From Erysipelotrichales bacterium (GTDB lineage: Bacteria > Bacillota_I > Bacilli_A > RFN20 > CAG-826): a stretch of 64,000 nt of DNA. The stretch is taken from positions 26,879 to 90,878 of the forward strand of contig JAFLVA010000001.1 of the NCBI GenBank assembly GCA_022508525.1, in the 5' to 3' direction. This document shows positions 1-10,841 of the stretch, piece after piece. The first letter of the stretch is position 1. Every line of letters begins with the position of its first letter. The position numbers and the translations under genes are program-made. The notes beneath the pieces were generated by a model. It worked only from the letters and a program-made list of their open reading frames with translations. It ran no database searches and was not told the DNA's origin.

Positions 1-537
1 GAACAAATTGGTATTGAAAGAAGCACCGCTGATTATATGGGAATGCTTGGCACAATTATTAATGCTCTAGCTTTACAAAGTGCCCTTGAACATGTTGGAC
101 TTGAATGCCGTGTTTGTAGCGCAATTGAAGTGCGTTCTGTTGCAGAATACTATATCAGAAGAAGAGCAATTAGACATTTGGAAAAAGGTCGTGTAGTTGT
201 ATTTGCAGGTGGAACAGGTAATCCATACTTTACAACTGATACATGTGCAACACTACGTGCAATGGAAATTGAAGCAGATGCAATTTTAATGGCTAAAAAT
301 GGTGTTGATGGTGTTTATTCCGCAGATCCTAGAACTGATAAATCGGCAGAGTTCATTAAGACTCTCACATTTAATGAAATGTTAAATAGGGATTTAAAAG
401 TTATGGATAATACTGCAGTTGCATTACTTAAAAATCAAGACATTGAAGTTCGTGTTTTCAACATGAATGATATAGATAATATTCGTAAGTTAGTTGATGG
501 TGAAGATGTAGGTACAACCATCAGAAAAGGAGAATAA
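1..537 (+). CDS. pyrH: UMP kinase (uridylate kinase), 5' truncated by window start
   Basis: Frame is open from base 1 ([26 protein letters not shown]...), with [45 protein letters not shown] typical of PyrH; followed by frr. Confidence 0.97.
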   Translation, partial: EQIGIERSTADYMGMLGTIINALALQSALEHVGLECRVCSAIEVRSVAEYYIRRRAIRHLEKGRVVVFAGGTGNPYFTTDTCATLRAMEIEADAILMAKNGVDGVYSADPRTDKSAEFIKTLTFNEMLNRDLKVMDNTAVALLKNQDIEVRVFNMNDIDNIRKLVDGEDVGTTIRKGE

Positions 538-540
538 AAA

Positions 541-1092
541 ATGGAACAAGATGAATTAATACTTGAATGTGCAGAAAAAATGGCTGCTGCACATGAAAAC
601 TTTGAAAAAGCACTCAGCACATTACGTGCTGGAAGAGTTTCCGCAGCAACAATTGCAGATGTTAAAGCAGATTATTATGGGGAAAAAACTCCAGTTACTT
701 ATATTGCATCTATTACAAATTTACAAGCTAATGTATTAGTTATTAAACCATTCGATCGTAATGATTTAAAAGCAATAATTACTGCAATTAACGAAGCAAA
801 TCTAGGTGTAAATCCAATTAATGATGGAGATTCTATTCGTTTAGTCTTCCCAACATTAACAGAAGATAGAAGACGTGATTTGGTTAAGACAGCAAAAAAA
901 TACGGCGAAGAAGCTAAAGTCGCAGTAAGAAATGTTCGTCGTGACTTTATGGATAAAGTTAAAAAGGATAAGGATTTGCCTGAAGATATTGCAAAATCTT
1001 TAGAAAATGATATTCAAAAAGAAACTGATGATGCAGTAAAAGCAATTGATGCATCAGTTGCAAAAAAAGAAAAAGAAATAATGGAAATTTAA
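541..1092 (+). CDS. frr: Ribosome recycling factor
   Basis: RRF-like sequence (LRAGRVSAATIADVKADYYGEKTPVTYIASI...RRDLVKTAKKYGEEAKVAVRNVRRD); pyrH-frr synteny. Confidence 0.97.
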   Translation: MEQDELILECAEKMAAAHENFEKALSTLRAGRVSAATIADVKADYYGEKTPVTYIASITNLQANVLVIKPFDRNDLKAIITAINEANLGVNPINDGDSIRLVFPTLTEDRRRDLVKTAKKYGEEAKVAVRNVRRDFMDKVKKDKDLPEDIAKSLENDIQKETDDAVKAIDASVAKKEKEIMEI

Positions 1093-1095
1093 TTA

Positions 1096-1120
1096 AGTCA
1101 GCTTGACGCTGACTTTTTTA
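1096..1120 (+). terminator. Rho-independent terminator after frr
   Basis: agtcagc-ttgac-gctgact followed by tttttaatt. Confidence 0.85.
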
Positions 1121-1246
1121 ATTAATTACATGAATTAGATATGGTGAATTACGCCTGACATATTTATGAAACAAACTTTTAAATTTTTCACTATTTATAT
1201 TAGTACATAAAATGTATAATATAAATAAGTTAGGCTGGTGGCAAAT

Positions 1247-1978
1247 ATGAGAAAAGAAGAATTCAAATTAACAAAAAAATTAGATCATATTGCTTTTATT
1301 ATGGATGGTAATGGTAGATGGGCAAAAAAAAGACTTTTACCTCGCCATTTAGGACACAAAGAAGGATGCAAAAGAGTTATTGAAATTTTGCGTGCTTGCG
1401 ATGATTTAGGCATATATTGTATTAGCCTTTATGCTTTTTCTACAGAAAACTGGAAAAGGCCACAAGACGAGATTGATCACTTATTCAATTACCTTGATGA
1501 TTTTTTTAATGACAATATCGCTGAGATGATTGAACGTGGAACAAGAATTCATTTAATGGGTGATATAAATAAATTACCAAAACATACTCAAGATACAATT
1601 AGAAAATCAATGGATTTGACCGAACACCTAACTAAACACGTTTTTAATATTTGTCTTAATTATGGTGGTAAAGATGAAATTGTTCGTGCTGCTAAAAAGA
1701 TGGCAGAAGATGTAAAGGATAGCAAATTAGATTTAGATGTCATTGATGAATCTACTTTTGAAAGTTATATGATGTGCAATGGATTACCACCAGTGGATTT
1801 AATGGTTAGAACTTCTGGTGAACAAAGAATTTCTAATTATATGCTTTGGGAGTTGGCATATGCGGAAATGATATTCCCGCTTACTCCGTGGCCTAGTTTT
1901 ACAAAAAAAGAATTAATTAAATGCTTAGAGATTTATGAAGGACGTAATCGCAGATTCGGAGGATTAAAGAATGAATAA
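1247..1978 (+). CDS. uppS: Isoprenyl transferase (undecaprenyl diphosphate synthase)
   Basis: HIAFIMDGNGRWAKKR...GHKEGCKRVIEI...LYAFSTENWKRP; ATG 1247 preferred over GTG 1238 in the ORF track. Confidence 0.96.
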   Translation: MRKEEFKLTKKLDHIAFIMDGNGRWAKKRLLPRHLGHKEGCKRVIEILRACDDLGIYCISLYAFSTENWKRPQDEIDHLFNYLDDFFNDNIAEMIERGTRIHLMGDINKLPKHTQDTIRKSMDLTEHLTKHVFNICLNYGGKDEIVRAAKKMAEDVKDSKLDLDVIDESTFESYMMCNGLPPVDLMVRTSGEQRISNYMLWELAYAEMIFPLTPWPSFTKKELIKCLEIYEGRNRRFGGLKNE

Positions 1979-2942
1979 ATTGAGTGATGATTCAAAAAAA
2001 TCTATGGTACAACGCATTATTACATCCGTAGTGTTACTTGTTTTATGCGTTCCGTGTTTACTTTTCGGTAATTGGTTTTTTGCGTCACTGTCTTTTGTGG
2101 CATCATTTTTTGCGTGTCATGAATTTATTAATGCTCCAAAAAATAAATCATATAACATTTTCTTGCATGTTTTCATCCATATAATGACATATTCGTTTAT
2201 TTATTGGGTTTTTATAAAAACAAATTTAAATACGTACGGATGGGACATAACTCAATGGTCGTTTGCTACGGGATTTAGCACATTAAATATTTCTATAATT
2301 GGTATAGCTGTGGGATTCTTAACATTGTTTTTTATGACATTGAATCATAATAAATTCAACATTTCTGATGCGACATATTTATGTACAATGATGGTGTTTA
2401 TAGGAATATCAATTCAATCAGCTTTGTTTTTAAGATTCTATCCGGCCCATTTGCACGGAATGAATCATGGAGTGCTTGATATATCCAATTCCACATTATT
2501 TATTTATGTTGTAATTGGTAGCTTTTTATCAGATATAGGTGCATATTTCTTTGGAATTCTTTTTGGAAGAAATAAAATGAACGCAAGAATTTCGCCAAAA
2601 AAGACCTGGGAAGGTTTTATTGGAGGAGTATTAGTATCTGCAATTATCAGTTTTGCGTTTGCATTTATTCTTGCTAAGGCCGATAAACCTTTGCTTAAAG
2701 GAATTTTGGACGTTGAACATTTCTATAACATTATTATTCTTTCACTAGCAATGCCAATAACTGCAAATTTAGGTGATTTTATATTTTCGTCAATTAAACG
2801 AAATTACGGAATAAAAGATTTTGGTACTATTCTAAAAGGACATGGAGGGGTATTAGATAGATTAGATTCTCTTTTCGTAACTTCTTTAATCGTTTCAATA
2901 ATCATAATATTTATGGGAAATAACTGGAGCCTTTTAGCATAG
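1971..2942 (+). CDS. cdsA: Phosphatidate cytidylyltransferase
   Basis: Polytopic; SPKKTWEGFIGG and KDFGTILKGHGGVLDRLDSL signature. Confidence 0.95.
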   Translation: MNKLSDDSKKSMVQRIITSVVLLVLCVPCLLFGNWFFASLSFVASFFACHEFINAPKNKSYNIFLHVFIHIMTYSFIYWVFIKTNLNTYGWDITQWSFATGFSTLNISIIGIAVGFLTLFFMTLNHNKFNISDATYLCTMMVFIGISIQSALFLRFYPAHLHGMNHGVLDISNSTLFIYVVIGSFLSDIGAYFFGILFGRNKMNARISPKKTWEGFIGGVLVSAIISFAFAFILAKADKPLLKGILDVEHFYNIIILSLAMPITANLGDFIFSSIKRNYGIKDFGTILKGHGGVLDRLDSLFVTSLIVSIIIIFMGNNWSLLA

Positions 2943-2943
2943 T

Positions 2944-4095
2944 ATGACACGTTTAATAGTACTTGGTATATCTGGATCTATAGGATCACAAACTCTTGAT
3001 ATAATTAGAAGACATAAGCGTAAATTTGTGCTATGTGGCTTTTCGGTTGGAGAAAGAATTAACTGTGTCGATGAGATTTTAAAAGAGTTTAAAACAATAT
3101 CGTTTGTTGTTGTAAAAAATAAAAGTGACAAAGAAAAATTAGAGAAAATATATCCACATATTAAATTTTCTTATGGTGATGATGGATTATTAGAATTAAT
3201 TAAACAAGTGGAATGTGATTTGGTTGTTAATGCACTTGTTGGATTTGTTGGATTTTTACCAACTATTTGTGCTTTAGAAAACGGGAGAGACTTAGCACTA
3301 GCAAATAAAGAATCTCTAGTTGTTGGTGGAAATTTAGTAAATCAATTACTAAAAAAGACAAATACTAAATTATACCCAATTGATAGTGAACATGTGGCAC
3401 TTGCAAAATGTTTAAAAGGTAATAAAAAAGCTAAAAAATTAGTTTTGACAGCTTCTGGTGGAAGCTTTAGAGATCTAAATCGTAATGAATTAGAAAATGT
3501 CACAGTCGAAGATGCTTTAAAACACCCATCATGGAATATGGGACAAAAAATAACTATTGATTGTGCAACAATGATGAATAAAGGATTTGAGATAATTGAA
3601 GCATATCATTTATTCAATTTTCCAATTGATAAGATTGATGTCTTGTTACATGACGAATCAAAAATTCATTCTCTAGTCGAATTTGAAGATGGTTCATTCT
3701 TGGCTGATATTGGTCCGGCTGATATGCGAATACCAATTAGCCATGCGTTATTTAGAAATAAAAGGGTAAAAAACACTTTTGCTAGTTTACCTCTTGACGA
3801 ATTTGGAACTTTCCATTTTAGAAAGTTTGATCCTAAGAGATATCCTTGTGTCGGTTATGCCAAAAAGGCTATAGCAATTGGTGGAACGATGCCAGCAGTA
3901 CTTAATGGCGCTAACGAAGAAGCAGTTTATGCATTTTTACGAAAAGAAATCAAATTTTTAAGTATTGAAAAGATAATTGAAGAAGTTATGGAGCGACATG
4001 AAATTGTTCAAAATCCTACTGTTCAAGATCTTGTAGATGCGGATAAGTGGGCAAGAGAAGAAGTTAGAAGATTAATAAAGGAGAATAATTTATGA
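2944..4095 (+). CDS. dxr: 1-deoxy-D-xylulose 5-phosphate reductoisomerase
   Basis: LGISGSIGSQTLDIIRRH, ALANKESLVVGG, PIDSEHVA, TASGGSFRD, HPSWNMGQKITIDCATMMNKGFEIIEA. Confidence 0.97.
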   Translation: MTRLIVLGISGSIGSQTLDIIRRHKRKFVLCGFSVGERINCVDEILKEFKTISFVVVKNKSDKEKLEKIYPHIKFSYGDDGLLELIKQVECDLVVNALVGFVGFLPTICALENGRDLALANKESLVVGGNLVNQLLKKTNTKLYPIDSEHVALAKCLKGNKKAKKLVLTASGGSFRDLNRNELENVTVEDALKHPSWNMGQKITIDCATMMNKGFEIIEAYHLFNFPIDKIDVLLHDESKIHSLVEFEDGSFLADIGPADMRIPISHALFRNKRVKNTFASLPLDEFGTFHFRKFDPKRYPCVGYAKKAIAIGGTMPAVLNGANEEAVYAFLRKEIKFLSIEKIIEEVMERHEIVQNPTVQDLVDADKWAREEVRRLIKENNL

Positions 4096-5282
4096 TATTA
4101 GCATCATCAATCAGTATATGGTCAGTATTACTTTTTATTTTAAGCTTAGGCTTATTAATTACTATTCATGAACTTGGACATTTTTCAATGGCTAAGCTTT
4201 TTAATGTTTACGTAAATGAATTTGCAATTGGATTTGGTCCAAGACTTTTAAAATTCAAAAAAGGTGAAACCACATATGCGTTGCGCGCAATTCCACTAGG
4301 TGGATTCGTTTCAATGTATGGTGAAGGTGTGGAAATCACAGATGGATCAGTACCACCAGAAAGAAGCTTGCTAGGGATTAAGAAGTGGAAACGTGCGATT
4401 ATCATGGTTGCAGGTATAACCTTAAACTTTATTCTTGGATTCACTTTGTTTTTTGTAAATAATGCTTTCTTTCCTCAGGCTAATTACACTAATCAAGTAA
4501 CAATTATTGAGGGTGAAAAAATTACTAGTGAGGAATATAAATCATTTGATATTGAAACGGGAGATTATATCATTAGAATTGATAAAAAATGTACTATCAA
4601 CGGTGATTCAAATGCATGTTCATCAAAAAGTGGGGACATTAAAGATTTTAATGATCTATGGTATAGCGAATATGGTTTTTCATACACCGAAGATATTTTG
4701 CCAGTGACAGAAGATGACAAAATGGAAGTTACTATTCATTATGTCAAAGAGAATACAACTACTGACGAATCAAAGCAAATTACATTAACTTTATCTCCAG
4801 CAATGAAAGATGGAAAATTTGTCCTTGAAAGTGGTAGAAAAACTTGGGAAAAGATGGGGGTTGGACAATATGTTTATTATCGTCATTTGGGAAGCTTTGG
4901 TAAAGTAATAACAACTACTTTCTCAGATTTTGGAAATAACACTATTTTAATTGCTAAAACTTTAGGAGGATTATTTGTTGGTAAAAACTGGGATCAAATT
5001 GGAGGACCGGTGGCTATTTTATCGGCTTCAAGTGTAGTCCTAAAAAATGCTAATTTCGGTACGTATATATATTTATGGGGAACAATTTCTGTTAATTTAG
5101 CAATATTTAATCTTTTGCCTTTCCCTGGACTAGATGGTTGGCATTTATTAGTTGTGGCGATTGAAGCAATAACAAAGAAAGAAATACCAGAGAAGGTAAA
5201 AAATATCATCTCTGCTGTTGGTATGATTTTACTGTTTGGTTTAATGATATTTATTGTTGGTAGAGATATTTTTCGCATATAA
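4092..5282 (+). CDS. rseP: Site-2 protease RseP/RasP-type membrane zinc metalloprotease
   Basis: TIHELGHFSMAKLF (HExxH) and FNLLPFPGLDGWHLL (NxxPxPxLDG-like) motifs; PDZ-like central region. Confidence 0.93.
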   Translation: MILASSISIWSVLLFILSLGLLITIHELGHFSMAKLFNVYVNEFAIGFGPRLLKFKKGETTYALRAIPLGGFVSMYGEGVEITDGSVPPERSLLGIKKWKRAIIMVAGITLNFILGFTLFFVNNAFFPQANYTNQVTIIEGEKITSEEYKSFDIETGDYIIRIDKKCTINGDSNACSSKSGDIKDFNDLWYSEYGFSYTEDILPVTEDDKMEVTIHYVKENTTTDESKQITLTLSPAMKDGKFVLESGRKTWEKMGVGQYVYYRHLGSFGKVITTTFSDFGNNTILIAKTLGGLFVGKNWDQIGGPVAILSASSVVLKNANFGTYIYLWGTISVNLAIFNLLPFPGLDGWHLLVVAIEAITKKEIPEKVKNIISAVGMILLFGLMIFIVGRDIFRI

Positions 5283-5299
5283 GTTAGTTGGTGAAGTAA

Positions 5300-8200
5300 A
5301 TGGATCGAAGTGTTTTTGAAAGATTTTTGAAAAAGATAAATATCAAAAATGTCGAAGATTTCGATATGTCTTTTGATGTGTGCGAATGGGATCCTTTAAG
5401 ACGCCGTGAAAAAGTTTTATTAATGGAAATTAGAAAAGATATTCCTTGGACTTATCCATTGCTCATGACATTTTTATCCGCAATAAACACAATCAAGGAT
5501 TATCGTTATGAAATTCATTATCATTATAATATTTCTCCTAATGAAGAAGATGTTTATCGTCTATTAACAGAATGGTACTATGATAAAACTAACGTAGCGT
5601 TTTTGGAAGACTATCATTTTGAAAATAATAAAATTATTATCGACGCAGAAGATGAAAATAAAATAAAAAGCGAATTAGAAGGTTTTATTAATCTATTAAA
5701 AACAATAGATTATGATTTTGAAATTGTTGTTCAAAAAAAAGAAAAACAATATGTTTCTGAAGAGTTAGATTCTTTTGAAGTAGATGATGATTATGATGAA
5801 TACGACAATTTTGATGAAGAGGAATTTTTCCAACAAAGAAAAAACAAACAATACGAAGATGCAGAACAAGCAATTGAAGAATATGTTCCTTTTGAAGAAA
5901 AAAAGAACGACTTTAATAATGGTGCTTTTAAACTTATAAAAATTGGTGCAATTGACACTAATTCAGAAAATGTTGATTTTAATGGAAAAGTATTTAGTTG
6001 TTCAGAAACCACAACGAAAAAAGGGAAACTAATTGTAGTTTATGGAATTGCTGATGAAAGAGGAGATGCAATTCACGTCAAAGCCTTTGAAGGTGGAAAG
6101 TATTTTACATCCGACAAATTCCATAGCATTAAAATTGGTATGAACGTTAGAGTACGTGGATCTGCATCATATGATCAATATTCAAAAGAATTAGCTGTAA
6201 TGGCAAGATTCATTGATGTGTTACCACCTGACGAATTAAGGCTTGATAATGAAGAAAATAAACGCGTTGAATTGCATTTACACACCAAAATGTCTACTAT
6301 GGATGGCGTTACTAACATTGAAGATTATGTTCGTCTTGCTGCCCAAATGGGACACAAAGCAATAGCAGTGACTGATCATGGAGTAGTACAAGCATTCCCT
6401 GCTGCCCAAAAAGCTGGTAAGGATAATAATGTTAAAATTCTTTATGGTACAGAATTATATGTTATAGATGATGAAGTAAATGCGATTAGAAACCCATGCA
6501 ACCGTGAACTTTCAACTGCAGAATATGTAGTATTTGACTTTGAAACTACCGGTTTATCAACAAAGTATGATGATATTATTGAATTTGGTGCAGTTAAATT
6601 TTCGCAAGGTATGATTCGTGAGCGAATTGATTTATTTGTGGAAATAAATCGCCCGATACCAAAAAAGATTAAAAAAATTACGGGCATTACTGATGATATG
6701 CTAGTCGGTCAAAATTCTTTAGTTGAAGCAGTGCATAAAATGAGAAAATTTATTGGTGATGCTATATTAGTATCGCACAACGCAGATTTTGACTTTGGCT
6801 TTTTAAATGAAGCATGTCGTAAAGTGAATGAGGATATTTTTTCAAATCCTGTTATAGATACACTAGCACTTGCCCGTTATATTTTTCCTGAATCAAAAGG
6901 ACATAGATTAGGGGCACTTTGTAACAATATGGATGTTATATACGATGAGGATGCTGCTCACCGTGCGGATTATGATGCGGAAGTTTTAAATGAAGTTTGG
7001 CAAGCAATGATTGCGGTTTTAACAAAAGATAATCCACATTTGACTCATGCTGATTTAGGTGAGTTAAAACTAAAAGAAGAGCATTATAAACATTTAAGAC
7101 CATTTCATGTTGTAGCACTAGCTCAAGATAATGAAGGAATTAAAAATTTATTCAAATTAGTTTCTGAATCACATATTAAATATTTTGCAAATGTCCCAAA
7201 AGTACCACGGAGTTTATTAATTAAATTACGTGAACATCTACTATTAGGTAGTGCTTGCTTCAATGGTGAAGTTTTTGATGCTGCAAAAACACGCACTAAA
7301 GAAGTGCTGAAAAAAGTTGTTTCATTTTACGATTATATTGAAGTACAACCTGATTCTAATTATTCATATTTGATAAATATGGAAGAAGTAGAGAGCATTG
7401 ATGTTATTCATCAATTTATTAAAGATATTATTGAGGCAGCAGATGAAGAACAAAAACTTGTTGTTGCAACAGGCGATGTTCATTATTTAAATCCTTCAGA
7501 CAAAATATATCGTGATGTTTTTATTAGTGCAAAAGCGATTGGAAACGCAAACCATCCATTAATGCCATATTCAAGGGAAAAGATGGAGTATTTTGTAAAC
7601 CCTGATCAACACTATAGAACAACGAGAGAAATGCTTGATGCTTTTAACTATCTAGGTGAAGAACGTGCTTATGAAATTGTTGTTAAAAACACCAATTTAA
7701 TTGCAGATTCGCTTGAATCAGTAAAACCTTTAAAAGATAAGTTATATACACCAACTATTGAAAATTGTGAAAATTTATTGCGTGAATTATGCTACAATAC
7801 TGCACACGAAATGTATGGTGATAATTTACCACCAATTGTTGCAGAACGTTTAGAAAAAGAATTAGATGGTATTATTAATAACGGATATTCAGTTATTTAT
7901 TATATTGCTCATAAAATTATTAAAAAATCTAACGAAGATGGATACATGGTAGGATCACGTGGATCTGTTGGATCATCATTCGTTGCAACAATGGCAAAAA
8001 TTACAGAGGTTAATCCTTTGCCTCCACACTATGTTTGCCCACATTGTAAGCATAGCGAATTTGAAGATATACCTAAAGTGTCATCTGGTTTTGATTTACC
8101 AGAAAAAGATTGCCCAATCTGTGGAACAAGAATGAAACATGATGGACAAAACATTCCATTTGCGACATTCTTAGGTTTTAATGCGGATAAGGTTCCTGAT

Positions 8201-9658
8201 ATTGATCTTAACTTCCCTGGTGACTATCAAGGAAGAGCATTCCTTTATACTAAAGAATTGTTGGGACCGGATAATGTTTTTAAAGCTGGCACTATTGAAA
8301 CTGTTGCAGAAAAGAATGCCTATGGTTACGCTAGAGGATATTTTGAAAGAATCGGACCAAAAATTGGTAGAGATTTAGACAAAGTTAATAAGGCACAAAT
8401 TGAATATTTAGCAGCAGGGTGTACTGGCGTTAAAAGAACGACTGGCCAACATCCTGGTGGTATTGTTGTTATTCCGACAGGCTATGAAGTATATGATTTT
8501 ACGCCAATTCAATATCCTGCCGATAACAAAGAATCTGAGTGGAGAACAACACATTTTGATTTCCATGCAATTCACGATAATATCTTAAAACTGGATTTAT
8601 TAGGACATGTAGACCCTATGGCATTAAAAATGATGTCTGATAATACAGGAATTGATGTTAAAACAATTCCATTAAATGATCCTGAAACACTTTCTATCTT
8701 TTCAAGCCGTAATGCTTTAAATTGCCACTCTAATTATTTGAATGAGTCGACAGGTGCTTTGGGTATTCCAGAATTTGGAACAAATCTTGGTCGAGAAATG
8801 TTAAAAGAAACATCACCGAAATTATTTTCAGACTTACTAATTCTTTCTGGATTATCTCATGGTACAGGTGTTTGGGCTGGTAATGCACAAGAGCTAATTA
8901 GAAATGGTACCTGTACTTTAAGAGAAGTTATTGGATGTCGTGATGATATTATGACTTACCTAGCAGCACATGGCGTTGAACCATTGACAGCTTTTAAAAT
9001 TATGGAAGATGTTCGTAAAGGTAAAAAAGTTAAACCTGAATATGAACAAATAATGCACGATAATAATATTCCGCAATACTATATCGACTCATGTAATAAA
9101 ATTATGTACATGTTCCCAAAAGCACACGCAACAGCCTATGTTATGATGGCAATTCGTGTTGGTTGGTTTAAAGTACATAGACCTTTAGATTATTATGCAG
9201 TTTATTTGTCTGTTCGCTGTGAGCAATTTGAATTAGAAACGATGCTTAGCGGTGAAAAAGAAATTATTCGAAGATTAGAAGAGCTTAAAGCCAAAGGTTA
9301 TGATGCTTCAGCAAAAGAAACTGAAATAATTAAAACATTAACTATATGTCTTGAAATGGCAGAACGTGGCTATAAATTTGAAAAAATTGATCTTTATAAA
9401 TCTGATGCAACAAAATTTGTGGTCGATTATGAAAATAATTTATTAATACCACCATTTATTGCCATTGATGGATTAGGAGAAGCAGCAGGAGAATCTGTAA
9501 TTGAAGCAAGAAAAGATGGAAAATTCCTATCCAAAGAAGATCTTCTTGCAAGAAGTAGATTATCACAAACTCACGTTGCTAAATTACAAGAATTAGGTTC
9601 TTTAGATGGTTTAGCGGAAACTAACCAAATGGATTTATTTTCATTCTTTAATATTTAA
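5300..9658 (+). CDS. polC: DNA polymerase III alpha subunit, PolC type
   Basis: PHP domain (ELHLHTKMSTMDGV), embedded exonuclease (YVVFDFETTGLS), PolC core (GSRGSVGSSFVATM, PDIDLNFPGDYQ, GQHPGGIVVIP). Confidence 0.98.
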   Translation: MDRSVFERFLKKINIKNVEDFDMSFDVCEWDPLRRREKVLLMEIRKDIPWTYPLLMTFLSAINTIKDYRYEIHYHYNISPNEEDVYRLLTEWYYDKTNVAFLEDYHFENNKIIIDAEDENKIKSELEGFINLLKTIDYDFEIVVQKKEKQYVSEELDSFEVDDDYDEYDNFDEEEFFQQRKNKQYEDAEQAIEEYVPFEEKKNDFNNGAFKLIKIGAIDTNSENVDFNGKVFSCSETTTKKGKLIVVYGIADERGDAIHVKAFEGGKYFTSDKFHSIKIGMNVRVRGSASYDQYSKELAVMARFIDVLPPDELRLDNEENKRVELHLHTKMSTMDGVTNIEDYVRLAAQMGHKAIAVTDHGVVQAFPAAQKAGKDNNVKILYGTELYVIDDEVNAIRNPCNRELSTAEYVVFDFETTGLSTKYDDIIEFGAVKFSQGMIRERIDLFVEINRPIPKKIKKITGITDDMLVGQNSLVEAVHKMRKFIGDAILVSHNADFDFGFLNEACRKVNEDIFSNPVIDTLALARYIFPESKGHRLGALCNNMDVIYDEDAAHRADYDAEVLNEVWQAMIAVLTKDNPHLTHADLGELKLKEEHYKHLRPFHVVALAQDNEGIKNLFKLVSESHIKYFANVPKVPRSLLIKLREHLLLGSACFNGEVFDAAKTRTKEVLKKVVSFYDYIEVQPDSNYSYLINMEEVESIDVIHQFIKDIIEAADEEQKLVVATGDVHYLNPSDKIYRDVFISAKAIGNANHPLMPYSREKMEYFVNPDQHYRTTREMLDAFNYLGEERAYEIVVKNTNLIADSLESVKPLKDKLYTPTIENCENLLRELCYNTAHEMYGDNLPPIVAERLEKELDGIINNGYSVIYYIAHKIIKKSNEDGYMVGSRGSVGSSFVATMAKITEVNPLPPHYVCPHCKHSEFEDIPKVSSGFDLPEKDCPICGTRMKHDGQNIPFATFLGFNADKVPDIDLNFPGDYQGRAFLYTKELLGPDNVFKAGTIETVAEKNAYGYARGYFERIGPKIGRDLDKVNKAQIEYLAAGCTGVKRTTGQHPGGIVVIPTGYEVYDFTPIQYPADNKESEWRTTHFDFHAIHDNILKLDLLGHVDPMALKMMSDNTGIDVKTIPLNDPETLSIFSSRNALNCHSNYLNESTGALGIPEFGTNLGREMLKETSPKLFSDLLILSGLSHGTGVWAGNAQELIRNGTCTLREVIGCRDDIMTYLAAHGVEPLTAFKIMEDVRKGKKVKPEYEQIMHDNNIPQYYIDSCNKIMYMFPKAHATAYVMMAIRVGWFKVHRPLDYYAVYLSVRCEQFELETMLSGEKEIIRRLEELKAKGYDASAKETEIIKTLTICLEMAERGYKFEKIDLYKSDATKFVVDYENNLLIPPFIAIDGLGEAAGESVIEARKDGKFLSKEDLLARSRLSQTHVAKLQELGSLDGLAETNQMDLFSFFNI

Positions 9659-9659
9659 T

Positions 9660-9684
9660 AAAAAAGGTCTATTTGACCTTTTTT
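9660..9684 (+). terminator. Rho-independent terminator after polC
   Basis: aaaaaggtc-tattt-gacctttttt. Confidence 0.8.
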
Positions 9685-9686
9685 GT

Positions 9687-9762
9687 CGGGGCGTGGCACA
9701 GTTGGTAGCGCGCTTGCTTCGGGAGCAAGAGGTCGTGGGTTCAATTCCCGCCGCTCCGACCA
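9687..9762 (+). tRNA. tRNA-Pro (anticodon CGG), CCA encoded
   Basis: Acceptor cggggcg/cgctccg, anticodon stem cttgc-ttcggga-gcaag, T-arm gtggg-ttcaatt-cccgc, then A-CCA. Confidence 0.93.
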
Positions 9763-9779
9763 GTTCGCTTGAAAAATCA

Positions 9780-9812
9780 GCAGGCTATATAATACTATAG
9801 CTTGCTTTTTTT
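9780..9812 (+). terminator. Terminator after tRNA-Pro
   Basis: gcaggctata...tatagcttgc followed by ttttttat. Confidence 0.7.
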
Positions 9813-9973
9813 ATAAATTTGTATTCATTCGTAATAGCAAATCTCTATAAAAGTGTATCAAAAGTTTTAATTAGTATAAAGACAAGCAGACAATTTATAG
9901 CACAATATTTGTTTGCTTATTTAACATATGGTATAATACAAATGTTATACAAGCATAGAAGGATAAATGAAAA

Positions 9974-10705
9974 ATGAAAACAAAAAAATTCAAACAAAAA
10001 CGAAAAGCGTGGTATCGCGGATTAAAGCATATTTTAAAAATAAGATATAAAAAATCGCAATTTATATATTTGGGAGAAAAACCAACAAATAACGCTATTA
10101 TTTTAAGTAATCATGTTGGTACTGATGCACCTCTTACTCTAGAGATTTATGCTGACTTTCCAATTCGCTTTTGGGGCACAAATGAAATGAATTCTGGCTT
10201 AAAAAAGATGTATAAATATCAAGCAGATGTTTATTATCATCTCAAAAAAGGATGGAATTTGCATTTATCCCGTTTATTTTGCTTGCTCGCAAGTCCACTT
10301 ACAAATATTTTTTATAAAGGATTAAATTTGATTTCCACCTATCAAGATACTCGTTTTAGAAAAACTCTTGACGAATCTCTTGTAGCAATAAAAGATAACG
10401 GAGAAAATATTGTTATTTTTCCTGAAGATAGCACGGATGGTTATTGCGATGAACTTAAAGCATTTTATGCGGGATTTGTACTACTTGCCGAAAAATGTAT
10501 GAAAAATGGAATTGATGTATCAATTTATGCAACTTATTTTAAGAAGAAAGAACATCAATATATATTTGATGCTCCAGCTAAATATAGTGAACTTAAAGCT
10601 CAATTTGGTGATCGAGCTGCAATAGCTGAACACTTATGTATGCGTAGCAATATAATAGGTAAAATGGAATTTGAAAAAACCAAAGATAAAAAAAGAAAAA
10701 GATAA
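9974..10705 (+). CDS. 1-acyl-glycerol-3-phosphate acyltransferase (PlsC)-like protein
   Basis: ILSNHVGTDAPL (NHxxxxD-like) and VIFPEDSTDGYCDE (PEGT-like block) in a 243-aa protein. Confidence 0.6.
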   Translation: MKTKKFKQKRKAWYRGLKHILKIRYKKSQFIYLGEKPTNNAIILSNHVGTDAPLTLEIYADFPIRFWGTNEMNSGLKKMYKYQADVYYHLKKGWNLHLSRLFCLLASPLTNIFYKGLNLISTYQDTRFRKTLDESLVAIKDNGENIVIFPEDSTDGYCDELKAFYAGFVLLAEKCMKNGIDVSIYATYFKKKEHQYIFDAPAKYSELKAQFGDRAAIAEHLCMRSNIIGKMEFEKTKDKKRKR

Positions 10706-10733
10706 ATATTTTTTGAAAACTAATTAGCGCAAA

Positions 10734-10768
10734 AAAACGAACCAAGATATAAGAATGGTTCGTTTTAA
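10734..10768. terminator. Bidirectional hairpin terminator
   Basis: aaaacgaacca...tggttcgtttt with A/T flanks between convergent genes. Confidence 0.75.
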
Positions 10769-10841
10769 TTTTAAGTTTGTTTTGTTGATTTAACTTTTGT
10801 ATAAACTTTTAAAATAAGTAATTAATAATGTGTCGAAGTTA

